64,000 nt of DNA from a bacterium (GTDB taxonomy: Bacteria; Hinthialibacterota; Hinthialibacteria; OLB16): contig JAJVIK010000011.1 of NCBI GenBank assembly GCA_022072055.1, forward strand, positions 120,587-184,586. Direction: 5' to 3'. The first letter of the stretch is position 1; every line of letters starts with the position of its first letter. Made by a program: the position numbers and the translations under genes. The notes below the pieces were generated by a model. That model was not told where the DNA came from. It was given only the letters and a program-made list of their open reading frames with translations, and did not search any database. This document shows positions 24,601 to 32,390 of this stretch, piece after piece.

Positions 24601-26177
24601 AGGTCCCCATCACCGTCCATATCCCCCACGGCCACGGCGGTCGTGCGGTGGACATCCGACGTGATGTTGCTCCCGGTAACGCCCGAAAACGGGTCAGAGG
24701 TTCCGTTGTTCAAGTAAAGTCGGTTGGTCTGGTTGGTGTTGCCTTCGACCACATCCAAGTCCCCATCTCCATCCATGTCGCCCAGGGCAATCGCTATGGT
24801 CCTGCTGGCCTCGGAGGTGAGGTCCTCCCCGGTCACCGTGCCAAATGGGTTTGAGTTGGCATGATTCAGGTAAAGACGGTTCGGAACATTAAGGGTTCCC
24901 GTCACAAGGTCGAGATCGCCGTCCATGTCCATGTCAGCCAGCGCCCCCGCGCGTCTTAAGGCTGAATCGGTGGTGATGCTAAGCGCGGATGCGCCCTCGA
25001 AGGGGTTGGAGGTTCCATTGTTCATGATGAGACGGTTTCGGTTGTTCGAGGTGACTGTAATCAGGTCCAGGTCCCCGTCGCAATCCACATCCCCCAACAG
25101 CACGGCGAAGGTCGAGAGCTGGGTGGTTGTGATGTCCACTCCAGTCACCCCCTGAAAGGGAGAACCGGTTCCGTTGTTCAGGTAGAGGCGGTTACGTTGC
25201 CCGTCGTTTCCAGCCACCAGGTCGAGGTCTCCGTCCCCATCGAGGTCCCCCACGGCCACGGCGCGGGTTGAGTGTGTATCCGACGAGATGTCGGCGCCCG
25301 AGACACCCTCGAAGGGCGCGGGCGTGCCGTTGTTCAGATAGAGGCGATTCGGCTCCCCAAAGTTCCCTGCGATCAGGTCCGGGTCCCCATTCCCATCCAT
25401 GTCCGCAAGGGCCAGGGAAGTTGTCGCGCCCTCATCCCCCGTGATGTCCTGGGGGATTGCCCCGGTGAAGGGGGCCGATGTCCCATTGTTTAGGATCAGC
25501 CGATTTCTTTGATTCGAGTTCCCCACCACCAGGTCGAGATCCCCATCGCTGTCCACGTCTCCCATCGCCACCGCGTTCGTGGCGCCGGCGCTCTCGGTTA
25601 TGTTGCTCCCAACCACTCCGGCAAACGGGTCGGCGGAGCCGTTATTCAGATACAGACGGTTGGGTTCGAGGTTGTTTCCGGTCACCAGGTCGAGATCCCC
25701 ATCGCGATCCACATCCCCCAGCGCCATCGAGCGGACAATTGTTTGGTCGGTGGTGATGTCCCGGCCAGTCACTCCGGCAAATGGGACAAGGGCGCCGTTG
25801 TTCAGGTAGAGACGATTCCTTTGACCTGAGTTTCCCGCCACCAGGTCCGGGTCTCCATCCCCATCCAGGTCTCCCACGGCGAGGGCAAGGGTGGAATCCG
25901 AGTCGGTTGTGATATCCGTTCCAGAGGTGATGTTCGGTGCAAAGGCTCCGAACCGAGACCGGCGGAAGGCCAAGAGCAGGGCCTCTTCGGTGGTGGACCA
26001 GTTTGCGGAGGTGCGCGTCGCATCCCGCAGATTGGTGTCGGCAAAATCCTCGGTGAAAGGAAGGCCGGGGGGAGCCGCGCGCGCGGGTGTAAGTAAAGTC
26101 CCCGCGAAGACCAATGTGAGGAACCCCACAAACCGCTGGGGAATCCACGACGGATCGATTTTTGGGCGGAACTTCAT
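21678..26177 (-). CDS. giant secreted FG-GAP/VCBS repeat protein with dockerin-like C-terminus
   Basis: 1499 residues. A signal peptide ends near TPARAAPP. From about residue 79 to 1160 there are 20 full and one half unit of a 52-residue repeat of the form NRLYLNNGTxxPFxGVxGxDIT...VALGDxDGDGDLDLVxGN. The D-x-D-G-D-G-D loops are calcium-binding and the units should build integrin-like beta-propellers. Around 1260-1360 an immunoglobulin-like (choice-of-anchor D type) domain follows, then a Thr/Ser/Pro linker (about 1365-1450) and a final segment NPPNGIIDAGDLLEWLKRI that looks like one dockerin/EF-hand repeat. ATG with GGAGGG upstream. Probably a calcium-stabilised surface or matrix protein; partner unknown. 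Confidence 0.85.
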   Translation of the reverse strand: MKFRPKIDPSWIPQRFVGFLTLVFAGTLLTPARAAPPGLPFTEDFADTNLRDATRTSANWSTTEEALLLAFRRSRFGAFAPNITSGTDITTDSDSTLALAVGDLDGDGDPDLVAGNSGQRNRLYLNNGALVPFAGVTGRDITTDQTIVRSMALGDVDRDGDLDLVTGNNLEPNRLYLNNGSADPFAGVVGSNITESAGATNAVAMGDVDSDGDLDLVVGNSNQRNRLILNNGTSAPFTGAIPQDITGDEGATTSLALADMDGNGDPDLIAGNFGEPNRLYLNNGTPAPFEGVSGADISSDTHSTRAVAVGDLDGDGDLDLVAGNDGQRNRLYLNNGTGSPFQGVTGVDITTTQLSTFAVLLGDVDCDGDLDLITVTSNNRNRLIMNNGTSNPFEGASALSITTDSALRRAGALADMDMDGDLDLVTGTLNVPNRLYLNHANSNPFGTVTGEDLTSEASRTIAIALGDMDGDGDLDVVEGNTNQTNRLYLNNGTSDPFSGVTGSNITSDVHRTTAVAVGDMDGDGDLDIVAGNVIVPNQLYLNNGTGDPFSGAVGVDITSDTAATAWVALGDMDGDGDLDLVAAKPGGPDRLYLNNGTLAPFDGVIGRNLNVDSPGADRVAIGDMDNDGDLDVVGVRTGDTTRLYLNNGSSDPFMGVTGKDVTADTPLGNSVALGDVNGDGNLDILIGVENQPPRLYLNNGTSDPFEGVSGINISSGDPETTSVALGDVNGDGRLDLVVGISGAPNRLHLNNGTQDPFNGASEVDITSDANFTVDVALGDLNGDGSLDVVAGNSFETNRLYLNGASPKPVVGWNRNDIGVDNFPSRKAVLADLDRDGDLDLVVGNFSRPSRLYLNNGTSRPFVGVEGTDLNTTSLNTESLAVGDMDGDGDLDIVAGNRNSRCRLYLNSGAPDPFAGVVGSDISTDASQTLAVAVGDLDGDGDLDVVTGNVRQTNRLHLNNGTSDPFSGVTGIDITSDAHDTTSLALGDVDRDGDLDLVVGNSNPVNRLYLNNGTSNPFGGVMGRNITADSNTTVSVALGDINRDGALDLVVGNLGEPNRLYLNNGSPDPFAGVMGSDITPDAQDTLSIALQDLDCDGDPDVIAGNANQPNRLYLNNGASVPFAGVSGVDITGETEETRSVAVGDVDGDGTADIVFAVGGEHSRLFVRRLLSSKLGLANSLPVDMEPENISEAILAVTQTLPINTKIDYWLSNNGGARFYLVKPGTFFEFPTAGSDLRWRAELNSLSPFHSPRLETLTLDQGRDIEVDPTGIDFPERATDAGPSDPVTITVTNEGGSELVFSSFGVVGIDFTQFVVTGSTLGSILSPGSEATVSIAFDPSSIGPKTAAFQINSNDPDEPTVQVALIGNGIEPPTFTPTATVTETMTPTDTSLPSPTSTDTRTFTHTPTGTFSSTPTETATASQSPTLSRTATFSNSPTEEPSLTATATPTTDGLVDYDIHPNPPNGIIDAGDLLEWLKRIQAGETSENLLLDFSRFWDNGP
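22698..25943 (-). repeat. 156-bp tandem coding repeat (about 20.5 units)
   Basis: The central part of the FG-GAP gene repeats with a 156-base (52-codon) period. Units keep the residue pattern but differ in sequence, so the array is old and not a recent amplification. Confidence 0.9.
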
Positions 26178-26339
26178 CGGATCCCTCCCTCCCCGCGCGA
26201 CCCAAGGGGGACTGAGCGCAGGGGTTCCGCGGCGGATCTCGGAGGCGTTGCGCTCCGGGGGCCTCCCCTCGGTTGGAACGAGTCCACCTTATATCCCCGG
26301 AGGAAATCTGAGAAGGTGGCATTTCACGGAGCCCACCAT

Positions 26340-26933
26340 ATGACCCAGACCTACCGCGCGGTCCTTTTCGACATGGATGGCACCCTCCTTGAACCCAGCA
26401 TCGACTTCCGCGCCCTCCGGGAACGGCTGGGAGTTCCCTTGAGCGCGGATATCCTGGATTGGGTCTTCGAACAGCCGCCGACTCAACGGGAACGGCTCAA
26501 CTCGATCCTGCTGGAAGTGGAGATCGAGGCGGCGGAAAGGTCAGCGCTTCTTCCGAGAGCAAGGGAGACGCTCGAGTGGCTGACAGACAAGGGGATTCGT
26601 CACGGCATCCTGACCCGGAACAGCCAGGAAGCCTGGGACCGTATCCGTGTCCGCTGTGATCTCCGCGGGATCGGGGATGTGTTCACCCGCGAAGGGGGGC
26701 CCGCGAAGCCCGATCCGGCCTGCCTCGCGCCGATCTTAAGGCGATGGTCTGTTGAAGCCTCGAAGATCGTGCATGTGGGGGACTATCTCTATGACCTCCA
26801 GCTCGCGAGAGTGACCGGGATGCATTCCATCCTGATCCATTCCTCGGGGGCCAACCCGTATCCGGAACCCTCTGATTTCATCGCTCGCGATCATGGCGAG
26901 CTTCTTGAATACCTGAAGCGACTCTTTCCTTGA
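26340..26933 (+). CDS. HAD superfamily hydrolase (phosphoglycolate phosphatase-like)
   Basis: 197 residues from ATG 26340 (GGAG 8 bases upstream; a GTG at 26316 is an alternative that adds 8 residues). Motif I FDMDGTLLEP, motif II threonine in ILTRNS, motif III lysine in GPAKPDP and motif IV GDYLYDL are all present, so it should be an active phosphatase with an alpha-helical C1 cap. Substrate not predictable. Divergent from the FG-GAP gene and convergent with the DAHP synthase gene. Confidence 0.88.
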   Translation: MTQTYRAVLFDMDGTLLEPSIDFRALRERLGVPLSADILDWVFEQPPTQRERLNSILLEVEIEAAERSALLPRARETLEWLTDKGIRHGILTRNSQEAWDRIRVRCDLRGIGDVFTREGGPAKPDPACLAPILRRWSVEASKIVHVGDYLYDLQLARVTGMHSILIHSSGANPYPEPSDFIARDHGELLEYLKRLFP

Positions 26934-26946
26934 AGGGCGGGCCGGA

Positions 26947-27969
26947 TTACCAGTCCACCGCGCGTCCGACGGCCTTGGCAATCGGCTTGAGGTCATTCAT
27001 CAGCCGCGCGAACTTGTCGGGGCGCAGCGATTGGGACCCATCCGACCAAGCCTGTTGTGGGTCGAAATGAACCTCCACCATGATGCCGTCCGCTCCGGCG
27101 GCGATGGCGGCGAGGCTCATGGCGTGGACATAATGGTAGTCCCCGGTGCCGTGCGAGGGATCGACCAGGACCGGCAGGTGCGAATAGCGTTTGACCACCG
27201 CGACCGCCGCGAGATCAAGCACATTGCGCGTTTCGGTCCCGAAGGAGCGGATTCCCCGCTCACACAGGATCACGCTCGGGTTCCCCTCGCTCAAAATGTA
27301 TTCCGCCGCCTGGAGCCACTCGGTGATCGTGGCCGCCAGCCCCCGCTTGAGCAATACCGGCTTCTTAGCCTTGCCGACCTCGGTGAGGAGCTGAAAGTTC
27401 TGCATATTCCGCGCGCCGATCTGGATCATGTCGGCGTAGCGCGCGACCAGCTCGCAGTTGCGGGGGTCCATGAGCTCGGTCACAATCGGCAAACCGGTGG
27501 CCTCCTTGGCCGCTTGGAGCATTTTCAGCCCCTCCTCGCGGTGCCCTTGGAAGCTGTAGGGCGAAGTCCTTGGTTTGTAGGCCCCGCCTCGGAGCATGTG
27601 CCCTCCAGCGGCCTTGACCGCCTGGGCCGAGGCCAGGATCGATTCCGGGGTTTCCACGGAACAAGGTCCGCCGATCACCCGAATCAGCTCGCCGCCGACC
27701 TGAACCCCGCCAACCTCGATCATGCTCCGCTCATGATGGAGTTCGCGGCTTGCGAGCTTGTAGGGCTGGAGGATCGGAACGGCTCGCTCCACCCCCGGCA
27801 TGTTCTCGACCTGCTGGAGCATCGGCTTGTCACGCTCATCGCCGATGGCCCCGATGACAGTCCGCTCCACGCCGATAATCGGGTGCGCGATGAACCCGAG
27901 GGACTCGATACGTTCTATCGCCGCCTGGATTTGCTCCTGGCTGGCCCCCTTTTCCATGACAATGATCAT
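26947..27969 (-). CDS. aroF: 3-deoxy-7-phosphoheptulonate (DAHP) synthase, AroA-I-beta type
   Basis: 340 residues: an N-terminal ferredoxin-like regulatory domain (residues 1-75; MIIVMEKGASQEQIQ, IGAIGDERD), then a (beta/alpha)8 barrel with GGPCSVE, RGGAYKPRTSPYSFQG, QIGARNMQNF, LLKRG, CERGIR, and DPSHGTGD. Catalyses the first step of the shikimate pathway from PEP and erythrose-4-phosphate. The fused N-terminal domain is the feedback-sensitive form known from Thermotoga. ATG with AAAGGG 7 bases upstream; 34 bases after the aldolase gene, probably one transcript. Confidence 0.95.
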   Translation of the reverse strand: MIIVMEKGASQEQIQAAIERIESLGFIAHPIIGVERTVIGAIGDERDKPMLQQVENMPGVERAVPILQPYKLASRELHHERSMIEVGGVQVGGELIRVIGGPCSVETPESILASAQAVKAAGGHMLRGGAYKPRTSPYSFQGHREEGLKMLQAAKEATGLPIVTELMDPRNCELVARYADMIQIGARNMQNFQLLTEVGKAKKPVLLKRGLAATITEWLQAAEYILSEGNPSVILCERGIRSFGTETRNVLDLAAVAVVKRYSHLPVLVDPSHGTGDYHYVHAMSLAAIAAGADGIMVEVHFDPQQAWSDGSQSLRPDKFARLMNDLKPIAKAVGRAVDW

Positions 27970-28003
27970 GGTGTTTCCCTTTCGCCCCCGAACCCGCTCG
28001 GGC

Positions 28004-28777
28004 TTACTTGCTCGGGACTTTCAACGCCGCCACATACTCCGCCATGGCGCGTGTCAGCAAGACCATGTCGGTTGCGGTCACCAGGAAATCGAACCCCTGA
28101 TTGAGGCGTTTCTGACCCAGGACCGGGTCCAGGGCGATGGTGCCCGCTTTCTTGCCATGTTTGTGGGCGGCATCCCGAACGGACAGGATCGCGGCCTCCA
28201 CATCCGGCTCCTCCACCTTGCCGGGCTTGCCGAGCGCCACCGAGATGTCGAAGGCTCCGGCGAAAAGGACATCGACACGCTCCACCGCGGCGATGGACTC
28301 GGCGTTCTTGAGACCCTCGCGGGACTCGATCTGGATGACCAAGGTGATGTCGTCGTTGGCGCGCTTGAAGTATTGCGGGATCGGGATCCCCCAAGTTTGG
28401 GCGGCGACATCCGGCCCATAGCCGCGAAAACCCGCCGGCGGATACAAGATCGCTTGGGCGATATGCTCGGCTTCCTCGCGTGTGTCCACCATCGGAACCA
28501 CCAAGCCCTCGGCCCCCATGTCGAGCGCCTGTTTGATCAGCCAATGTTCGCCGCTTGTGACCCTCACCAGCGGCGCCGCCCGGCCGCGGCTTGAGGCCAC
28601 CATCGCGGAGGCGGTTTCCCTGCCGATAGCTCCGTGCTCCAGATCAATCCAGACAAAGTTGACCCCCTCCAGGGTCGCCGACATCTGGCTGACATGCAGG
28701 GAAGGAATAATCAGGATCGGTCCGATCCCGATCTCTCCGCCCTTCAAACGCTCACGAAAACACCCCGATGAATTCAC
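28004..28777 (-). CDS. HpcH/HpaI-family aldolase (2-keto-3-deoxy sugar acid type)
   Basis: 257 residues from the GTG at 28777, which has GGAGG 8 bases upstream; the GTG two codons earlier is only 2 bases from it. Barrel with WIDLEHGA (metal/acid site), ALDMGAEGLVVPMV, YPPAGFRGYGP, QIESREGL and AGAFDISVALGKPG, the family metal and substrate motifs. Cleaves or forms 2-keto-acid aldols using pyruvate and an aldehyde. Lies 34 bases upstream of DAHP synthase, so the pair may act on linked keto-acid chemistry, though the substrate is unknown. Confidence 0.87.
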   Translation of the reverse strand: MNSSGCFRERLKGGEIGIGPILIIPSLHVSQMSATLEGVNFVWIDLEHGAIGRETASAMVASSRGRAAPLVRVTSGEHWLIKQALDMGAEGLVVPMVDTREEAEHIAQAILYPPAGFRGYGPDVAAQTWGIPIPQYFKRANDDITLVIQIESREGLKNAESIAAVERVDVLFAGAFDISVALGKPGKVEEPDVEAAILSVRDAAHKHGKKAGTIALDPVLGQKRLNQGFDFLVTATDMVLLTRAMAEYVAALKVPSK

Positions 28778-28875
28778 TCGCACGGCCTCCTTCAGTCGTT
28801 CGAAACCTCACCCAGGACACGCACCGAACGGCAAGGATTCTTAGAGGGGAATGATACTGGATTCAGGGCTGGGAA

Positions 28876-29994
28876 CTACCCGGCTCGGAAATCGGTGAGA
28901 ATCTCGCGATACAGAAGCGCCATCCGCGAGACCATCGCCTCCACCGAGTAGCAACTCCGAACATGCTCCGCGGCGTTACGACCAGCCGAGGTCAGGGCAT
29001 CCCGATCACCCAGGATCGCCTCCAGGTCGGCGGCCAAGGCCTCCGGGGTAGCCCGCGCGGCAATCCACCCGTTTTCGCCGGTCCGGATCAAATCCCCGCA
29101 CCCGCAGCCCTTGGTGACCAGCGCGGGGGTCCCACACCCCATCGCCTCCAAGACCACATTGGGCAACCCCTCGGAGATCGAGCACAGAACAAACAGATCC
29201 GCGGCCCGCAGCAAGTCGGGCAGGTCCTTCCGGACCCCCGTGAACCGAACCCGGTCCCCCAGGCCGAGCGAGCGGGAGAGATCTTCGAGGCTTTCTCGAA
29301 GACTCCCATCCCCTGAAACCCAGAGGAAGGCATTCACCCCTTTTTGAACGATCCTGGAGAAAGCATCCAGGAGCAGTGGAAGATTCTTCACGCCTTCCAG
29401 GCGACCGGCGAATTGGAGCGCCGGCGAGTCAAGCGGAGTGTTGAGCTCGGATCGAACAGCCTCGCGGGATCTGGACCCGAGCAGCCGCTCAAAGTCCACT
29501 CCGTTGGGGATGAGCGTCACCTTGGATCGAGGACACCCAAGCTCTCGTTCAAGAAAATCGATCACTTCGGACTCGTTCACCACCACGCGATCGGCTCGGC
29601 GAAAGGTCCAACGGTCGATTCGTTTCCGGAGGCCATCCCGGTCCAGCGGGCGACTCCGCATGGAGGCAACCCAGGGACGTGGTCCGCCGATGTGGGCGAG
29701 CGCGGCGTAGGCGTCATCATTCACCAGCCACGCATGCGCAAGGTCCACTTCGTCCGCCGCAAGGGCTCGCCGCAAGGCCCAAGCACGCCCCAGATCAAAA
29801 TGGGACCGTCGCGGAAAGACTCGGACTGAAATTCCTCTGTCCCTCAGCATCGGGCCATATGGCTCAATATCTTCCGAGAGGCAGTAAACAGTCGGAACAA
29901 ATCCCTCGGCTTGGATGCGGGTGGCGAGCTCATGGAGTTGGCGCTCCGCGCCGCCCCACGAAAGCTGGCCGATCACCAGACCGAGACGGTTCAT
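28876..29994 (-). CDS. GT4-family glycosyltransferase
   Basis: 372 residues from ATG 29994, which overlaps the stop of the O-antigen ligase by 4 bases (ATGA). A GT-B fold: N-terminal LVIGQLSWGGAERQLHELA glycine-rich loop, AWLVNDD, then the C-terminal nucleotide-binding half with FAGRLEGVKNLPLLL and the EX7E motif SEGLPNVVLEAMGCGTPALV (about residues 286-305). Retaining transferase probably building a surface polysaccharide. Last gene of the C25-peptidase operon. Confidence 0.92.
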   Translation of the reverse strand: MNRLGLVIGQLSWGGAERQLHELATRIQAEGFVPTVYCLSEDIEPYGPMLRDRGISVRVFPRRSHFDLGRAWALRRALAADEVDLAHAWLVNDDAYAALAHIGGPRPWVASMRSRPLDRDGLRKRIDRWTFRRADRVVVNESEVIDFLERELGCPRSKVTLIPNGVDFERLLGSRSREAVRSELNTPLDSPALQFAGRLEGVKNLPLLLDAFSRIVQKGVNAFLWVSGDGSLRESLEDLSRSLGLGDRVRFTGVRKDLPDLLRAADLFVLCSISEGLPNVVLEAMGCGTPALVTKGCGCGDLIRTGENGWIAARATPEALAADLEAILGDRDALTSAGRNAAEHVRSCYSVEAMVSRMALLYREILTDFRAG

Positions 29995-31451
29995 GTCCGG
30001 TTCCCCGCGAGGGGTTTGAGATGGACCATCACCGCGAGCAGCACCCACGGGAGATTGTCGGGAAGATTGGTGTCAAACAGGCTGTTAAAGGCAAACCCGC
30101 AGTAACCCGCCGCGAGAGCGACAAAGATCGGTCCGATCTCGGAGTCCCCGCGACAGCGCTCAAGCCCACGGCGCATGGCGGTCCAGGCCACTCCAAGGAA
30201 GAACAGGTATGCCGTAATACCGACCATCCCAAGCTCCGCGAGGATCTCGAGATAGGTGTTCTCCGCGGTGCTTTTGTGCGCGAGCATGGTGGAATACGAT
30301 TTCGCCCTCGGGCCCACATTCGAGAAGCCGATCCCTAGAATCGGATGATCGATGAACTCCCACCAGGCCACCTGGAGGAGCTGCTTGCGGTAATTGAGCG
30401 AGGCCAGCGCTTGGGACACCCCCGCGGACTCGGTGCGGATTCCGGCCAGGGTGATCAAGCGATTGCGAGTGTCCGGCAGCGCAAGCATCCCCAGCGCGCC
30501 AACCAGGCAGAGGAGCAGGCCGAAGCGGCGAATCCTCCCCCGTCCCAGCAATGCCACAGCCAGCAGGGTGAACGCCATCGAAACATACCCGCTTCGAGAG
30601 TAGGTCTTGACCAGGATCATGCCTTGGAGCGCCGCCCCGGACAGGAGCAAGATTCGCGCGGACCACTTTGGGGTTTGATGGGCCCACAGGAGCAAAATCG
30701 GAACGCTGAATAGGAGTAGGACCACGAAATCGTTCGGGTTATCGAAACTTCCCGCGACCCGAAAGATGTCATCCACGCCATAGATGAGAATCTCCAGGGC
30801 CGCGCCTGAGAACCGCCTTTGGATCACCGACTCGATCCCTGCCGCCGCGACGGGAATGAAGCTGTACAGCGCGAAGGCGCGCACGAGGCGCGCGGCGGTT
30901 CGCGGATCGGAGAGGAACTGCGTGAGGACTATCGCGAGGAAGGGAAGGGTGACCGGCGCGATCACCCAGCGCAATCCGGACCGCCAACTGTAGGCAAACG
31001 CCAAGGCCGAACCCAGGCAAATCAACGAAAAGGGGAGATGAGCCAAGGCGGCGGCGGGTAGCAGCAAAGGAGGGTTCTTCCTTCCCGGGATCACCCCCCT
31101 CAGGATCAGGATCAAAACGGCCACAAGCAGCAGAATCTTGGTTGCGGTAAGGAAGGGGACGCCGGTGAACTTCAGTCCCTCCCATTGATCCAGGACCACT
31201 CCCACAAGGGAAAGATGCACAATCAAGCTCGGCCACCGGCAGGTCCCGACAAACAGGGCCACCCCGAGTGGAAGGGCCGGGAGGATCGCAAGCCATTCCA
31301 CCCCCGCCAAGGCTCCCCAATGGGCCAGCGCTCCAACCGCGAGCGTCAGTCCCCCAACGAGCGCCAAGGAAGCGATGAACAACCAGGCTGGGAGCCGGTC
31401 TTGGATGCCGTCCCCGCTCGGGGTGTCCGGGATGAGTGAGGCGCTGGTCAT
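29991..31451 (-). CDS. O-antigen ligase / polymerase family membrane protein (Wzy_C)
   Basis: 486 residues, about 10-12 hydrophobic segments and a large loop near residues 330-420 with the Wzy_C signature HPILGIGFSN and TAENTYLEILAELGMVG. Members either ligate O-antigen to lipid A core (WaaL) or polymerise repeat units (Wzy); sequence alone does not decide, and some relatives glycosylate proteins. Overlaps both flanking genes by 4 bases, so it is firmly inside the operon. Confidence 0.88.
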   Translation of the reverse strand: MTSASLIPDTPSGDGIQDRLPAWLFIASLALVGGLTLAVGALAHWGALAGVEWLAILPALPLGVALFVGTCRWPSLIVHLSLVGVVLDQWEGLKFTGVPFLTATKILLLVAVLILILRGVIPGRKNPPLLLPAAALAHLPFSLICLGSALAFAYSWRSGLRWVIAPVTLPFLAIVLTQFLSDPRTAARLVRAFALYSFIPVAAAGIESVIQRRFSGAALEILIYGVDDIFRVAGSFDNPNDFVVLLLFSVPILLLWAHQTPKWSARILLLSGAALQGMILVKTYSRSGYVSMAFTLLAVALLGRGRIRRFGLLLCLVGALGMLALPDTRNRLITLAGIRTESAGVSQALASLNYRKQLLQVAWWEFIDHPILGIGFSNVGPRAKSYSTMLAHKSTAENTYLEILAELGMVGITAYLFFLGVAWTAMRRGLERCRGDSEIGPIFVALAAGYCGFAFNSLFDTNLPDNLPWVLLAVMVHLKPLAGNRT

Positions 31452-32383
31452 TGGGAATCCCGCTCAGCGGCTTTCAACGAGGCGCCGAGTGTCGCCTCCA
31501 CTTCCTTGGGGAATTGCTCAAGCCCGACCTCGGCGGGAGTGGGCCAGGAAGCGCCTTCGCCTTGCGCCGCGCGGACCGTGCGGAGGACCTGAATCGCCTC
31601 GGAGGTCTTACCCTCACCCAGCAAGGCCAAGCCATACAGGAACCACCGGTCACGGGTGGCCGCGCCACCTTGCACCAGACTTGCAAGCGCGCGCTCGGCC
31701 TTTGGGAAATCGCCGACCTTGAGGCACAAAACGCCGAGGAACTCGCGTTCGACAGCCTCCAGGTTCAGCGCGACTCCTTTTCGCTCCAGGATGGAGATCG
31801 CCTCCTGCAGGTTCCCCTTTCTGAGCGCGATTTCCATCAGGCTGTCGTGCGCCCCCGCGCGCGCCGGATCGAGCGCGATAAGGTCCTCCAGGAGTAGATT
31901 GGCCTCCTCAAGACTACCATCTCGGATGTATTCCGAGGCAAGAAACGAACCGGGATTGTAGAAAGTCTTCCCCGACATCTCCCAGGCTTTTCGAGCAAGC
32001 CCCCGCGCCTCCTCGATCTTGGCCCGGTCCGCCGGGGACTGGGCGTTCGCCAGGCTGTACAGGCTCCAGGCCCAAGTCCAAAGGTAGTGTCGACTGTCCG
32101 GACGAAGCTCATACGCTCGCCGGGAATGCTCCTCCGCGCTCTTGAGCAGCCGCAAGCGCTCCCCAGCCGGGGAGTCCGACCCCAGGGAGTTGTATTGGCG
32201 CCAAGCCTCCTCGGCCAGGGAAAAGGCGTGCCACGCGCTGGTGTCACGGTCTCTCTCCAGAACCAGGGGAGAAAACCACGCCAGGAATGCGAAATACCCC
32301 GCCGCGATTGCGACCGCGCCGACCCAATAGGCGACGATCCTCGCGACGGGAAGGGGAGAGGGGAGGGATGCGCACGGGTTCAT
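31448..32383 (-). CDS. membrane-anchored TPR protein
   Basis: 311 residues from ATG 32383, 7 bases after the C25 gene stop and with AAGGGA about 11 bases upstream; the longer frame would overlap the C25 gene. One hydrophobic helix (about residues 15-38) is followed by tetratricopeptide repeats (for example LLKSAEEHSRRAYELRPDSRHYLWTW and ALLGEGKTSEAIQVLRTV). Probably a periplasmic scaffold or partner for the ligase or peptidase. Overlaps the ligase start by 4 bases. Confidence 0.8.
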   Translation of the reverse strand: MNPCASLPSPLPVARIVAYWVGAVAIAAGYFAFLAWFSPLVLERDRDTSAWHAFSLAEEAWRQYNSLGSDSPAGERLRLLKSAEEHSRRAYELRPDSRHYLWTWAWSLYSLANAQSPADRAKIEEARGLARKAWEMSGKTFYNPGSFLASEYIRDGSLEEANLLLEDLIALDPARAGAHDSLMEIALRKGNLQEAISILERKGVALNLEAVEREFLGVLCLKVGDFPKAERALASLVQGGAATRDRWFLYGLALLGEGKTSEAIQVLRTVRAAQGEGASWPTPAEVGLEQFPKEVEATLGASLKAAERDSQ

Positions 32384-32390
32384 CGCGGTT

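Noticed and set aside
22698..25943. Tandem repeat array as CRISPR
   Set aside because: The 156-base units are in frame, coding and diverged, with no conserved repeat/spacer pattern; the same applies to the 45-base repeats at 45960-46770.
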